From positions 1 through 52,474 of IMG/VR virus record IMGVR_UViG_3300037493_004638: DNA of 52,474 bases. One strand, 5' to 3'. Under the pieces are notes generated by a model. That model was not told where the DNA came from and made no database searches. It saw only the letters and a list, made by a program, of their open reading frames with translations. The position numbers were made by a program, and so were the translations under genes. Origin of the DNA: a virus. The first letter of the stretch is position 1, and each line of letters begins with the position of its first letter. Shown here piece by piece: positions 1-8,906 of the stretch.

Positions 1-1391
1 GTCGTCGGGACTGTTGACGTTGCTCCCGGCTCGTACACACCGATGCAGAGATAGTTGGTGGCTCCGTCGACGAACGTCCATGCGCGCACGTTGCGCCAGA
101 CGCTCGAAAACGGAATACCGGGGAAGACGACTTGGCTGGTGTCGATGTTCAGCGTCGCGAACGCGGTCGTCGTCAGCGTGCCTGCGGTGCCCTGCGTCGT
201 GAGGTCGAGGTAGGTGTTGGCAACTGCGTTGGCGTAGGACGTGGCGATGCGCGACGTCGTGGCGGTGATGCGGATCGTCCAGTAGTCGGTCGCGAGTGCC
301 AGCGGCGCAGGCAGCGTGCTCGACGTCGTGAAGCGCACACGCGACAAGGTAGGAATGTCACCCGACGTCGTGATCCAGTCGTTCACTGTGTCGACACCTG
401 CGATCATCGCGGTCGTGTACGCTGTCGAGACGGCGTTGATCGTGGGCGTGCTGGCGAGGTTGCTTACCGTCCCGATCCAGACGTTGAGGACCGATGCCGA
501 CATGGTCGGCTGGTAGAAGTAAATCTCAGAGCCGGGGGTCGCGACAATGGCGTTCGACGGGAAGCAAAGCTGGTAGTTGGCCGCGTTGTCGATGGCGGGT
601 GGGGTCGTGGCAGGCAGCCAGTTGGTGCTCAGTGTCGTCAGCGTGCCCGTGTTGCGAGCGCACATGTATGCTGGCACCGAACTCTGCAAGTCGGTGAGGG
701 TAGCTGGAAAATCGGGAGTGCCGACGACCAAGACCCAGTCAGAGCCCATGTATGGCATCGTGGGGTAGCGCGTAATCTGCCCGACGGTCGTCAGGGTTCC
801 GGCCTCCGTCAGCACACCAAAACTACCTGCTACTTGCCCGCTCAGGCCGTTCCCCGTTGCCAAGAACGCGGAACTCGCCTGCATCGTGAACCAACGAGAG
901 TTCTGCGAAGGCAGAAATACCCAACCAGCCAGCGCGTTGTTGCCGTTGGTGAACATCGCAGTGCCAGTGACTGACCCCGGCGTCAGGACTCGAAAGCTGT
1001 TGTCGAAGGTGGACAACGTGTTCAAGGCGTTGTTGTTACCTGCCACGCCGTAGTAGCGGGCCTGCGATGCCGAGTAGACGAAGCTGGTGCTCTCGATGTC
1101 TTGGCCGCACGAAATCTTCGTCGAGTCGAACTGGCCTCCTGCGCCGAAAGCAGGATAGATACCGGCGCTGGCCCTCACATAGGTTCGTGGCAGACAAAGC
1201 TGACCTACTGCCTGTATCCCAACACCGGAAGCGGTAGAAGCGCCCGCAGCGGCCCAAAACGTCGGTCCCTGCGAGAACGCAATCGGCGCGAGGTTCGTCG
1301 GCGTGAACTCGACGCCCTCGATGAACAGTTTTCCGCCCACCTCGATCACGTTGTTGGCGGAACTGGAACGGATGTCGCAAAGGTAAGGCAT
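1..1391 (-). CDS. Putative tail fibre or receptor-binding protein, 3' end cut off
   Basis: The reading frame starts with ATG at 1391 (MPYLCDIRSSSANN) and stays open for 463 codons to the left edge, so its C-terminus lies outside the window. The ATG overlaps the TAA stop of the preceding fibre gene (TAATG), so the two are translationally coupled. Composition is rich in Ala, Gly, Ser, Thr and Asn, with few charged residues and no membrane segment, as in beta-rich phage adhesins. I recognise no specific domain. Its place as the last gene of the fibre locus, after three repeat-rich fibre genes, suggests a distal fibre or receptor-binding subunit (inference). It could equally be another decorative virion protein. 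Confidence 0.75.
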   Translation of the reverse strand, partial: MPYLCDIRSSSANNVIEVGGKLFIEGVEFTPTNLAPIAFSQGPTFWAAAGASTASGVGIQAVGQLCLPRTYVRASAGIYPAFGAGGQFDSTKISCGQDIESTSFVYSASQARYYGVAGNNNALNTLSTFDNSFRVLTPGSVTGTAMFTNGNNALAGWVFLPSQNSRWFTMQASSAFLATGNGLSGQVAGSFGVLTEAGTLTTVGQITRYPTMPYMGSDWVLVVGTPDFPATLTDLQSSVPAYMCARNTGTLTTLSTNWLPATTPPAIDNAANYQLCFPSNAIVATPGSEIYFYQPTMSASVLNVWIGTVSNLASTPTINAVSTAYTTAMIAGVDTVNDWITTSGDIPTLSRVRFTTSSTLPAPLALATDYWTIRITATTSRIATSYANAVANTYLDLTTQGTAGTLTTTAFATLNIDTSQVVFPGIPFSSVWRNVRAWTFVDGATNYLCIGVYEPGATSTVPT

Positions 1392-4000
1392 TAGACGTAC
1401 TCCACGAAGACGACGGCGTTGGAGCCGCCGTTTGCAGTGATGAGGGAAATCGTCAAGTAGTCCGTCGTCGCGACGGCCACCGAGGGCACGGTGACGTCGA
1501 GAGAGCGGTAGTCGCCGATTGCGACGGACACTGGAGACGGCAGGATGCTCGCCCCGTTACGCAGCACGTCGAACTCTGTGACGCCCGCCGAGTCCTCGCC
1601 GAGCGAGGCCCACGCCCTGATGACCGTGACGCTGTCTGGCGGATACCAGCGGGCGTTGGCGGCGAGGGGCGTGGCGAGGGCGCCGACGAAGTTTCCGGTG
1701 AGGGTCTTCGCTGCACCTGCCGCAGCAGCACCCACGATCGTTGTGCCGACGCGCTTGAGGTACTGACCGATGGCGATGCTGCCGATCGTGAGGTCAGTGC
1801 TGTCGGTGCGCAGGGCGTGGTTGTGATCGCTGCGGGCGAACGTCGACGCGCCCCCCTCGGCGTTGCCTGCGCCGATGCCCGTCGTAGGGGCTGCGGTGCC
1901 GAGGGCGTCCGGTCCTGTCGGTGCGTGGCGTGCGGCGTGAGCGGCGACGGTGACGCCGTTGTAGGTGCCGCCCGTGACGTTGCCCGAACCGTCGACGGTG
2001 ACGGTCGAGTTTTTGATCACCTTGCCGGTGATGCCATCGTAGAGCGCAATCGCGCTGCTTGTTGCTGATGCAGGGCCGTTGACGTCTCCGCCACCTGCTA
2101 CTGGCGCCCACGCTGTGCCTGACCAGCGCAGCACGTCGTTGGTCGCAGGTGCGGTGCTCGCGACGTTGCGGTTCTGGATCTTCGCGACCGTGGCCCCGGT
2201 GATGGGTCCGGTGAGATCCCCGCCGACGGTGACAGAGGCGTTACCAATCGTGCCTGTGAGCTGCCCACCGACCGCGTTGGCGCTGACGTTGATCGACTGG
2301 CTGCTGGCCGAGGTGATGCGGCCTTTGTTGTCGACCGCTATCTGCGGGATGGTCGTCGTTGAGCCGTAGGTACTCGCCGAGACCCCGCTCGTTGCCAGTC
2401 CGAGGGTGACGTTTCCGCCTGCACCACCATCGGTCTGCGTGAGTTCACCCACGGCAGGGGTCAGCACGCGCTCCCCAGTGAGGGTCGGGTTCGTCGAGAG
2501 GACGACATAGGTGGCGTCAACCGGGGCCGCACTGCCAACGGACGATGGCGTCCACGCCGTGCCGTTGTACGAGAGCACCTGCCCAGTCGTCGGAGCGACT
2601 GCTGCGACCGCCGTGCCGCGCAAGGCCACGACGCTCGATGCCGTGACGTTTCCGGTGACGTCACCTGAGAGGCCGACGGTGACGTTGCCGATGGTGCCCG
2701 ACACCTGCCCGCCCACAGTGTGCCCGCTGACGTCGAGTGCCGTCGTCGACACGAGCGTCGTGCGCCCGTACTGGTCAACGGTGACGACGGGGATCGCGGT
2801 CGAGCTGCCGAAGGTGCCCGTGGGGTCTGGGACGAGCGGCGTCAACGCCGCGATGGTCGCTGGCGCCCAATCAGCGCCGCCCCACTGGAGTACCTGCCCG
2901 CTCGTAGGCGCGGTACTGGCGACAGAGTTTCCCTGCAGGGCCTCGACGGTGGCGTTGCCGACGGTGCCCGAGAGGTCGCCGCCGACGCTGTTGCCGCTGA
3001 CGTCGAGGCTCGCGGTCGTGACGCCCGTGACATAGCCCTTGTTGTTGACGATGACGACCGGGATCGCCGTCGAAGAGCCGTAGCTACCCTGCGGGTCAGG
3101 CGAAAGCGGCGGCGTCGTGACGGCCTGTGGCTCCCATCGAGTTGCGGCAGCGTTCCATATGAGCGTGAACCCGTCTGACGGCGCTCCGTTGAAGACGTTG
3201 CGGCCCTGCAATTTCTGCACGGTGCTGGCGCCAACAGTGCCCGTGACGTCGCCGCCCATCGCCTGCCCGCTGGCATCGAGCGTGGTCGTCGACACAGAGG
3301 TCGTGCGCCCGTAGCTGTCAACGGTGACAGTCGGTACCTGCGTTGCCGACCCGTAGGTACCTGTCGGGTCAGGAACAAGCGGCGTGAGCGACGCGAGTGT
3401 CGTCGGGGACCATGCGGTCCCGCTCCATACAAGCGCCTGACCTGCTGCTGGAGCAGTGGCCGCGACAGAGCGGTTGCGAATCGCGTTGACGGTCGCCAAC
3501 GTGATTGGACCCGTGAGGTCACCCCCTACAGTGACCGATGCGTTACCGACGGTGCCTGTCAGTTGTCCGCCGACGGCGTTGCCGCTGACGTTGATCGAAG
3601 TAGTCGAGGCGAGCGTGAGCTGGCCCTTGGTATTGACCGTGATGACGGGGATGGCGGTGCTGCCGCCGTAGCTGCCTGAGACGACGCCCGTGGAATCCAG
3701 TTTTGCCGACGTAACCGCGCCGTCGTCGATGGCTGATGTACCAACGGCGTTGGGCGCGATGGTTGGATTCGGGTACGTCCCGGTGAGGGAGCCTCCCATT
3801 GCCGTCGCGAGACTGATAGTCGGCGTTGCTCCTCCTGAAGAGTGCAGCGGTTCCGACACCACGATGGCAGTGACGGCTTCGGATCCAACGATGCTGTTGA
3901 GAGACCGGGCTAGAAATTTACCATCGGCAATTGTGCCGATATCAAGCAGCTGTGTGCCTGTGACGTTGATTATCTTCTTAGCAGCAGGTTGGAATGTCAT
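1391..4000 (-). CDS. Repetitive tail fibre protein (869 aa)
   Basis: The first 40 residues (MTFQPAAKKI then a LARSLNSIVG-type end) resemble the start of the neighbouring fibre at 4070-6961 and may be a shared attachment motif. The body is built from repeats: GGDLTG/GGQLTG turns, and five copies of a module of the form AP-x2-GQ-x-L-x-W-x-GTAW-x-P near residues 180, 280, 370, 475 and 620. [15 protein letters not shown] block near residue 75 recurs in the protein at 7053-7895. A histidine-containing SDHNHAL motif lies near residue 745; HxH motifs of this kind bind metal in some phage fibres. The last 120 residues are non-repetitive and may be the tip. It lies downstream of a strong terminator, so it may have its own promoter. 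Confidence 0.85.
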   Translation of the reverse strand: MTFQPAAKKIINVTGTQLLDIGTIADGKFLARSLNSIVGSEAVTAIVVSEPLHSSGGATPTISLATAMGGSLTGTYPNPTIAPNAVGTSAIDDGAVTSAKLDSTGVVSGSYGGSTAIPVITVNTKGQLTLASTTSINVSGNAVGGQLTGTVGNASVTVGGDLTGPITLATVNAIRNRSVAATAPAAGQALVWSGTAWSPTTLASLTPLVPDPTGTYGSATQVPTVTVDSYGRTTSVSTTTLDASGQAMGGDVTGTVGASTVQKLQGRNVFNGAPSDGFTLIWNAAATRWEPQAVTTPPLSPDPQGSYGSSTAIPVVIVNNKGYVTGVTTASLDVSGNSVGGDLSGTVGNATVEALQGNSVASTAPTSGQVLQWGGADWAPATIAALTPLVPDPTGTFGSSTAIPVVTVDQYGRTTLVSTTALDVSGHTVGGQVSGTIGNVTVGLSGDVTGNVTASSVVALRGTAVAAVAPTTGQVLSYNGTAWTPSSVGSAAPVDATYVVLSTNPTLTGERVLTPAVGELTQTDGGAGGNVTLGLATSGVSASTYGSTTTIPQIAVDNKGRITSASSQSINVSANAVGGQLTGTIGNASVTVGGDLTGPITGATVAKIQNRNVASTAPATNDVLRWSGTAWAPVAGGGDVNGPASATSSAIALYDGITGKVIKNSTVTVDGSGNVTGGTYNGVTVAAHAARHAPTGPDALGTAAPTTGIGAGNAEGGASTFARSDHNHALRTDSTDLTIGSIAIGQYLKRVGTTIVGAAAAGAAKTLTGNFVGALATPLAANARWYPPDSVTVIRAWASLGEDSAGVTEFDVLRNGASILPSPVSVAIGDYRSLDVTVPSVAVATTDYLTISLITANGGSNAVVFVEYV

Positions 4001-4010
4001 CGGTATTCCA

Positions 4011-4050
4011 TGAAGTAAAACAAGGGTGGCCTCCCAGCAGCCACCCTTGT
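4011..4050 (-). terminator. Rho-independent terminator after the coiled-coil fibre gene
   Basis: Perfect 11-bp inverted repeat, ACAAGGGTGGC at 4020-4030 and GCCACCCTTGT at 4040-4050, with a 9-nt loop. Read on the minus strand it is followed by TTTTACTTCA (4020-4011). It lies in the 69-bp gap just downstream of the stop of the 963-aa fibre gene, in the correct orientation. Confidence 0.9.
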
Positions 4051-4069
4051 CTGCTTGCTATCAGTTTTC

Positions 4070-6961
4070 TTAGACGACGAACCAGTTGGACCCGTCGCTG
4101 ATCACGGTCACCGAGTCGAACTGCACGAGCAGCGCGTAGCTGGCCGAGCCGTCGATGGTCTGACCCGACGCGGCTGCGACGGAGCAGGCGTTCGCCGAGT
4201 CGTCGCTGCGCTTGACGAGGATCTTGCGACCCCGGTTCATCGCAGCCTGCGGCAAGGTGATCACCACAGACGAAGCGGCGGCGCTGGCAATCACGACGTC
4301 AGCCGCGAGGCTGACCGACGCGCTGGCCGACGCGATCTGCACGGGCGAGAGGCGGCTGGAGATCATGAGCGCGCTTTCCTGACGGAAAGACGACGTCACG
4401 AAACCAGTCGCTTCGACAACGAAGGACACGGTGTTGACCGTCGTCGCCGAACTGCCGCAGGAGACGGTGTAGACCGCTTCCGAGGCCAGCAGCGAACCAA
4501 GCTGGTTGCCGGGGACCGCCGACGTCGTCATCGGGATACGACGAGCAGACGGAACCTCAGGATGCGCGCCGGAGTCGGTGCCGAAGTAGAAGAAGTACTT
4601 CAGACCAGCCGTGAGCACGGTGGACGGGTTGGTGACCAACACGCGACGGCTTTTCGCGAAGCCGGGGAGGGCGTCGCCAGTGCCAGTCGGCATCGTGTAG
4701 ATGCTGAAGAACGGGCGCTGGGCGCTCGCCACAGAATCCATCGTCACAACCGCGTAGCCGCTCAGACCACCCAGCGTCGCCGGGGTACGGGTACCGTCAA
4801 ACAGGTACCAGTTGATCTTGCTGCTCGCGACGGCGTTTTTGAAGTGCCAGCCCGAACGACCCGAAGGATCGATCGAGCCGGGTTCGCCATCGGCATAGAC
4901 GCCGGGGGTATTCTCATACACCGGCATCGTGTCGACGTAGGTTTCGAGAGACAGAGCCCGAGCCGCGAGGGCAAGGTAGCCCGCTTCACGCGATGCTGTC
5001 TCTGATGCAAGGCTCAACGTCAGCGCAGCGTCGCCATCGGCGCGAGCGACGGCCTCGTCGTCGATACGGACGCTGAGAGCGACATCGGCCACGAGCCGAT
5101 CATTGACCTCACCGTCGATGCGACCGCCGAGCGCGGTATCAGCAGAAGCGCGGGTACCCGCTTCGCTGGTGATGCGCGTATCGAGGGCGCTATCCGCAGA
5201 GGTGCGAGCAGAAGCCTCTGAGGTCACGCGGGTGTCGAGGGCGCTGTCCGCAGCGACGCGGGCAGTTTCCTCGGACGCGATGCTGGACTGCAACACGCCG
5301 TCGGCAGACGAACGAGCCGTGGCCTCGTTGTCGATGGCGGTTTGCAGAGCAGCATCGGCAGACGAACGAGCCGATGTTTCGCCGTCTACGCGCACGCCGA
5401 GAGCGGTATCGGCAGTCGAACGAGCCAATGTTTCGGATTCGACCGCAGTTTGCAGCGCGGAGTCACCAGCGATGCGCGCAGCGACTTCGGTGTCGATGCG
5501 AACACCAAGGGCAACATCCGCAGCCAGACGAGCAGCGGTTTCCGCAACGTCAGCGGCCAGACGAGCGGCGGTTTCAACAGCAAGATCCGCCGAGGCCGAG
5601 GAGGCCAAAGACGAGATCGCGCCGTTGATGTTCCCGTCAGCAGTCTGGAACGCAGCAACAATCTCCGTCAGCGAGTCGAGCGCAGTCACGTCGAGGTTGC
5701 TCAGGACGTTGTCGATCCGAACGCCCAAGGCGTCGTCGGCAGCCAGACGGGCAGCGGCTTCACCACTGACCGCAGACACCCGAAGAGCAGCTTCGGCATT
5801 GACCGCAGCTTGCAGAGCGATGTCGGCAGAAGCGCGGGTAGCGGCTTCCGAGTCGACCGCAGCTTGCAGATCCACATCGCCAGCGACACGCAGGGCAATC
5901 TCACCATCGACGCGCAGGCCGAGAGCGACATCGCCAGCAGCGCGATCCACGACTTCAGCGGCGATGGCCGAGTTGATCGTGGTATCGGCAGTTTCGCGGG
6001 CACTGACTTCGTCGTCGATGCGGACACCGAGGGCCAAGTCAGCTGCGCCACGAGCAGAAGCCTCAGTGTCGATCCGACCACCAAGGGCAACGTCACCCGA
6101 GGCGCGCGAGGCGGACTCGGTGTCGATGCGGGTGTTGATCGAGACGTCAGCAGCCTGACGGTCGCTGACTTCGGTCGAGACCCGACCGTCGAGGGCAATG
6201 TCAGCAGCCGAACGGGTGGTAGCTTCGGCGGTCACGGCAGCGGCACGAGCCGAGGCTTCACCGTCGATACGCACACCGAGAGCGGTATCGGCACCGGCGC
6301 GCGAGGTCGCTTCGCTGGTGAGGTTGCTCTGAAGCAGAGAATCAGCCTCGCCGCGAGCCGTGGCTTCTTCACTGAGGGAGAGGCTCAGGGCGTCGTCAGC
6401 CGCTTCGCGGGCATTCATTTCCGCGAGGATGTCGTTCGCGCGTGAGGCAGCTTCCGCCATGATCGCAGCGACGCGGTCGCTGATCTCTTGGTTCAGGTCG
6501 CTGCGCAGGTCGCTGTCGCCTTGAGTACGGGCCAGAATCTCAGCGGTCAGGTCGGTGCTGGCGGCGCTCGACAAGGCCGTGATGGCTCCCTGAAGATTGC
6601 TGTCGGCGTTCTGGAAAGCCAGCACCAGCTCGGCCAGCGAGTTGAGCGCCGTGCCGTCGGTGTTGCTCAACAGGTTGTTGATCTGGCTCTGGAGGCCAGC
6701 GATGTCGCCGCTGATGATCGCCGAAACGGCGTCATCGACGTACTTCTTGGTCGACGCCATGCTGTCGGACGTCGGGGTGACGAGCGAGAGCTTGGACTGG
6801 GTGATCACACCGTCGGACAGCTGGCTGTTGCCAATCTGCGCGGCCTTGATCACGTTCCCCATACGTTGAAGGACAAGACCTTCAGGCAGGGTGGAGATGT
6901 TGAGAACTTCGGTGGCGTTGTCGGCTGCCTTCAGCTTCGCAACGTATGGCTTGAACGTCAT
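4070..6961 (-). CDS. Long coiled-coil tail fibre protein (963 aa)
   Basis: The N-terminus (MTFKPYVAKLKAAD) resembles that of the downstream fibre. Residues about 85-640 are a coiled-coil rod made of an 18-residue repeat of the form SAR-x2-AD-x2-LGVRIDDEV, with more than 20 copies. Inside the rod, a 46-residue segment with NTDGTALNSLAELVLAFQ is repeated about 350 residues later as NLDVTALDSLTEIVAAFQ. The last ~320 residues form a non-repetitive globular region ending in SDGSNWFVV, a terminus also seen (SGDWFII) in the protein at 7053-7895. I infer a trimeric long fibre shaft with a C-terminal head. The ATG at 6961 has AGGAG upstream, and a strong terminator follows the gene. Confidence 0.88.
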   Translation of the reverse strand: MTFKPYVAKLKAADNATEVLNISTLPEGLVLQRMGNVIKAAQIGNSQLSDGVITQSKLSLVTPTSDSMASTKKYVDDAVSAIISGDIAGLQSQINNLLSNTDGTALNSLAELVLAFQNADSNLQGAITALSSAASTDLTAEILARTQGDSDLRSDLNQEISDRVAAIMAEAASRANDILAEMNAREAADDALSLSLSEEATARGEADSLLQSNLTSEATSRAGADTALGVRIDGEASARAAAVTAEATTRSAADIALDGRVSTEVSDRQAADVSINTRIDTESASRASGDVALGGRIDTEASARGAADLALGVRIDDEVSARETADTTINSAIAAEVVDRAAGDVALGLRVDGEIALRVAGDVDLQAAVDSEAATRASADIALQAAVNAEAALRVSAVSGEAAARLAADDALGVRIDNVLSNLDVTALDSLTEIVAAFQTADGNINGAISSLASSASADLAVETAARLAADVAETAARLAADVALGVRIDTEVAARIAGDSALQTAVESETLARSTADTALGVRVDGETSARSSADAALQTAIDNEATARSSADGVLQSSIASEETARVAADSALDTRVTSEASARTSADSALDTRITSEAGTRASADTALGGRIDGEVNDRLVADVALSVRIDDEAVARADGDAALTLSLASETASREAGYLALAARALSLETYVDTMPVYENTPGVYADGEPGSIDPSGRSGWHFKNAVASSKINWYLFDGTRTPATLGGLSGYAVVTMDSVASAQRPFFSIYTMPTGTGDALPGFAKSRRVLVTNPSTVLTAGLKYFFYFGTDSGAHPEVPSARRIPMTTSAVPGNQLGSLLASEAVYTVSCGSSATTVNTVSFVVEATGFVTSSFRQESALMISSRLSPVQIASASASVSLAADVVIASAAASSVVITLPQAAMNRGRKILVKRSDDSANACSVAAASGQTIDGSASYALLVQFDSVTVISDGSNWFVV

Positions 6962-7052
6962 CTCGTACTCCTAGACTGATTGTTGAATGAAAGGGCTGAC
7001 CGTTGACCAACAGGCTTTGATTTTGCAGCGCGGGATTGGGCATCTGACCTAC

Positions 7053-7895
7053 TCAGATAATGAACCAGTCCCCGCTGTCCTTCTGAACAGTGGCGCTTTC
7101 CCACTGAGTAATGAGTTTTATTGAAACTTTCGCATCAACTGTTCCCACTGAAGGCAATAAAACCACGCTGTTGAGTGATATATCGACTTTCTTTATGTTG
7201 AAGATCGATCCGATGCTGCCGTCCAAAGTGACTGTTGTTTCCCCAGCCGAGGCGTCCACAAGAATTGTAAAATCGTTTGGAAGAGTAGTCGTGTCTGCAG
7301 CGACGCTACGAATAGCGTTTGAACCCCCGCCACTGACCGCGACAGTGCTCGCCGCTGTGACCCGTCCATCGACGTCGATGGTGACGACCGGAATCTGCGT
7401 AGCGGAACCATATGGTCCTGCCACAACGCCAGTGGACTGAAGCTGTGTCGGGCCTACTGCGTTGGCAGCGATGGTCGGGTTTGGGTACGTCCCTGCAAGG
7501 GATCCTCCCGCTGGTCCGGTAGGAGAGCCACCGCCTCCACCGCCAAGTGGCAACCAAGCCGTCCCGTCCCAGACGTACATGACGAGCGGGGAGCGGGTGA
7601 CACGGGTGTCGCCAAGCTGGTTGTCAACGGACGGAAGGTCAGACGCCTGATAGACCGTCGGACGCCAGTTCTGGCCCAGCGGCCACGCCGGGACCAGCTC
7701 GTTGAGGTCGCCGGGTGCCGGAATTATCTCGACGGTCAGTTTTCCAGCCGCCAACATTTGTTGAAGGCCCATCATGTTCCCCATCTCGACAGGGGAACGG
7801 GACACGGAAATTGGTCGTCCAGACCGCAGCGTCACGTAGAGATCCCTGAGCCAGAGATCCTCCGTCGATATGTTCGTGATGCGGAGCTGAGACAT
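7053..7895 (-). CDS. Short fibre/adaptor protein with a shared N-terminal module
   Basis: 280 aa. Residues 1-60 (ITNIS, then VSRSPVEM, then [17 protein letters not shown]) align clearly with the N-terminus of the virion protein at 46034-46669. The middle carries a GGGGGG linker at about 118-123, a [15 protein letters not shown]-type block ([14 protein letters not shown]) shared with the 869-aa fibre, and a [12 protein letters not shown] segment of the same repeat family. The C-terminal ~85 residues form a beta-rich domain ending in SGDWFII, like the end of the 963-aa fibre. The mosaic suggests an adaptor or short fibre joining a common anchor to a receptor-binding tip (inference). It is the first gene of the leftward fibre locus and faces the divergent plus-strand island. 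Confidence 0.8.
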   Translation of the reverse strand: MSQLRITNISTEDLWLRDLYVTLRSGRPISVSRSPVEMGNMMGLQQMLAAGKLTVEIIPAPGDLNELVPAWPLGQNWRPTVYQASDLPSVDNQLGDTRVTRSPLVMYVWDGTAWLPLGGGGGGSPTGPAGGSLAGTYPNPTIAANAVGPTQLQSTGVVAGPYGSATQIPVVTIDVDGRVTAASTVAVSGGGSNAIRSVAADTTTLPNDFTILVDASAGETTVTLDGSIGSIFNIKKVDISLNSVVLLPSVGTVDAKVSIKLITQWESATVQKDSGDWFII

Positions 7896-7912
7896 TGTGC
7901 AGGTGTCCTCAG

Positions 7913-7940
7913 TTGAAGTATCTGGGGCTTCTACTACGAT
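7913..7940 (+). promoter_or_regulatory. Weak sigma70-like promoter candidate for the plus-strand island
   Basis: In the 108-bp divergent gap, TTGAAG (7913-7918) and TACGAT (7935-7940) are separated by 16 bp. Each matches the sigma70 consensus at 4 of 6 positions. It lies about 65 bp before the ATG at 8004. It is a visual match only and could be chance. Confidence 0.3.
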
Positions 7941-8003
7941 CGCAACTTTGCTGTGCTACCGTTTTCGAGTCCGGTGCGGTACCGGGAAGCAACTAGGGAC
8001 ACC

Positions 8004-8873
8004 ATGAGCTACAAAGCCGACTTCTCTCGCTTCGCTGGGCTGTCAACCCTTCCCGGTCTTCCTTCGCTCGAAGAAGGTATGAAGGACGAGGCGTACCGCG
8101 AGGGGCGGGATGCGGGCGCCGCTGTCGTTCAAGTGCTGATCAAGGGGTGGGCCAAGGCTCCAAAAGAGAACACGAAGACGGCTTGGATGCCAGTCGTCGA
8201 CAAGTATGCAGGCGTTCAAGAATTTTCCAAGGACCCCGAGTGGCTCCGGGGCTTCCAGTCCTCGCTGGTTGGCCACTTCGGGAAGCCGATCAAGATCACC
8301 AATGAGTCGTCCGACGAAGCCGACGTCGCGAAAGTCATCCTTCAGCAGATGGGTGGCTTCGGTCGGCTGAAGGCGATGATCGGCGCAAAGAACTTCTCAA
8401 AAACTGACAACAGCCTGACGTTCCAGTGGCCGAGCAAGCAGCGGTCGACTGGCAACGCCCTCAAGGTCACGCTGAAGGGCGACGACACCTACGACATGGA
8501 GTTCTTCAACGGCCCGAAGTCCGTGAAGAAGTACGACGGGGTCTACAATGACCAGCTGAAGAGCATCTTCGAGAAGCAAACTGGACTCTACCTCACCATG
8601 AGCGCAGCGACCACGGGAGAGCCGCTCGCGGAGGCATCTGAGGTCGAGAGCAAGGACGACCTCCCGGCTTATGCGCAGCACAACGTGAAGCGCGTCGAGA
8701 AGATGTTCGGTGTGAAGTACAGCACGGCGTGGGAGGGCGGCAACGGCATCATCCTCGTGTTCGCCCTCCAGAACCCTCCTCGGATTGTGAAGGAGACGCT
8801 GAAGTCGCTGGCCGACTTGGCGGACTTCCGCTGGGTGGAGTTCAACGCGAACGACATCTCCATCGGCTGCTGA
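8004..8873 (+). CDS. Protein of unknown function (289 aa), first gene of the plus-strand island
   Basis: The ATG at 8004 (MSYKADFSRFAGL) is preceded by AGGGA at a normal distance; an in-frame start further upstream, near 7953, would extend into the promoter region and lacks a good ribosome binding site. The protein is soluble and mixed in charge, without signal peptide or membrane segment. Residues about 70-170 include KVILQQMGGFGRLKAMIGAK and a QWPSKQRSTGNALKV stretch. The C-terminal third (VKRVEKMFGVKY, FALQNPPRIVKETL, FNANDISIGC) looks like an alpha/beta fold. I recognise no family. It is followed 33 bp downstream by a second plus-strand gene, so the two are probably co-transcribed. Confidence 0.72.
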   Translation: MSYKADFSRFAGLSTLPGLPSLEEGMKDEAYREGRDAGAAVVQVLIKGWAKAPKENTKTAWMPVVDKYAGVQEFSKDPEWLRGFQSSLVGHFGKPIKITNESSDEADVAKVILQQMGGFGRLKAMIGAKNFSKTDNSLTFQWPSKQRSTGNALKVTLKGDDTYDMEFFNGPKSVKKYDGVYNDQLKSIFEKQTGLYLTMSAATTGEPLAEASEVESKDDLPAYAQHNVKRVEKMFGVKYSTAWEGGNGIILVFALQNPPRIVKETLKSLADLADFRWVEFNANDISIGC

Positions 8874-8906
8874 CTGAGTTCAACCCCTTCCCGTCTGAGG
8901 TACACT

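Noticed and set aside
132-974. 280-codon plus-strand frame at the left edge
   Set aside because: Almost half Arg/Gly/Val and antisense to the open minus-strand fibre frame that runs off the edge.
4990-6400. CRISPR-like array suggested by regular 54-bp spacing
   Set aside because: The repeats are in frame, degenerate and encode a coiled coil; there are no spacers.
5103-6445. Two long overlapping plus-strand frames opposite the coiled-coil fibre
   Set aside because: They mirror the 54-bp repeats of the real minus-strand fibre gene; products are Ser/Ala/Arg periodic artefacts.
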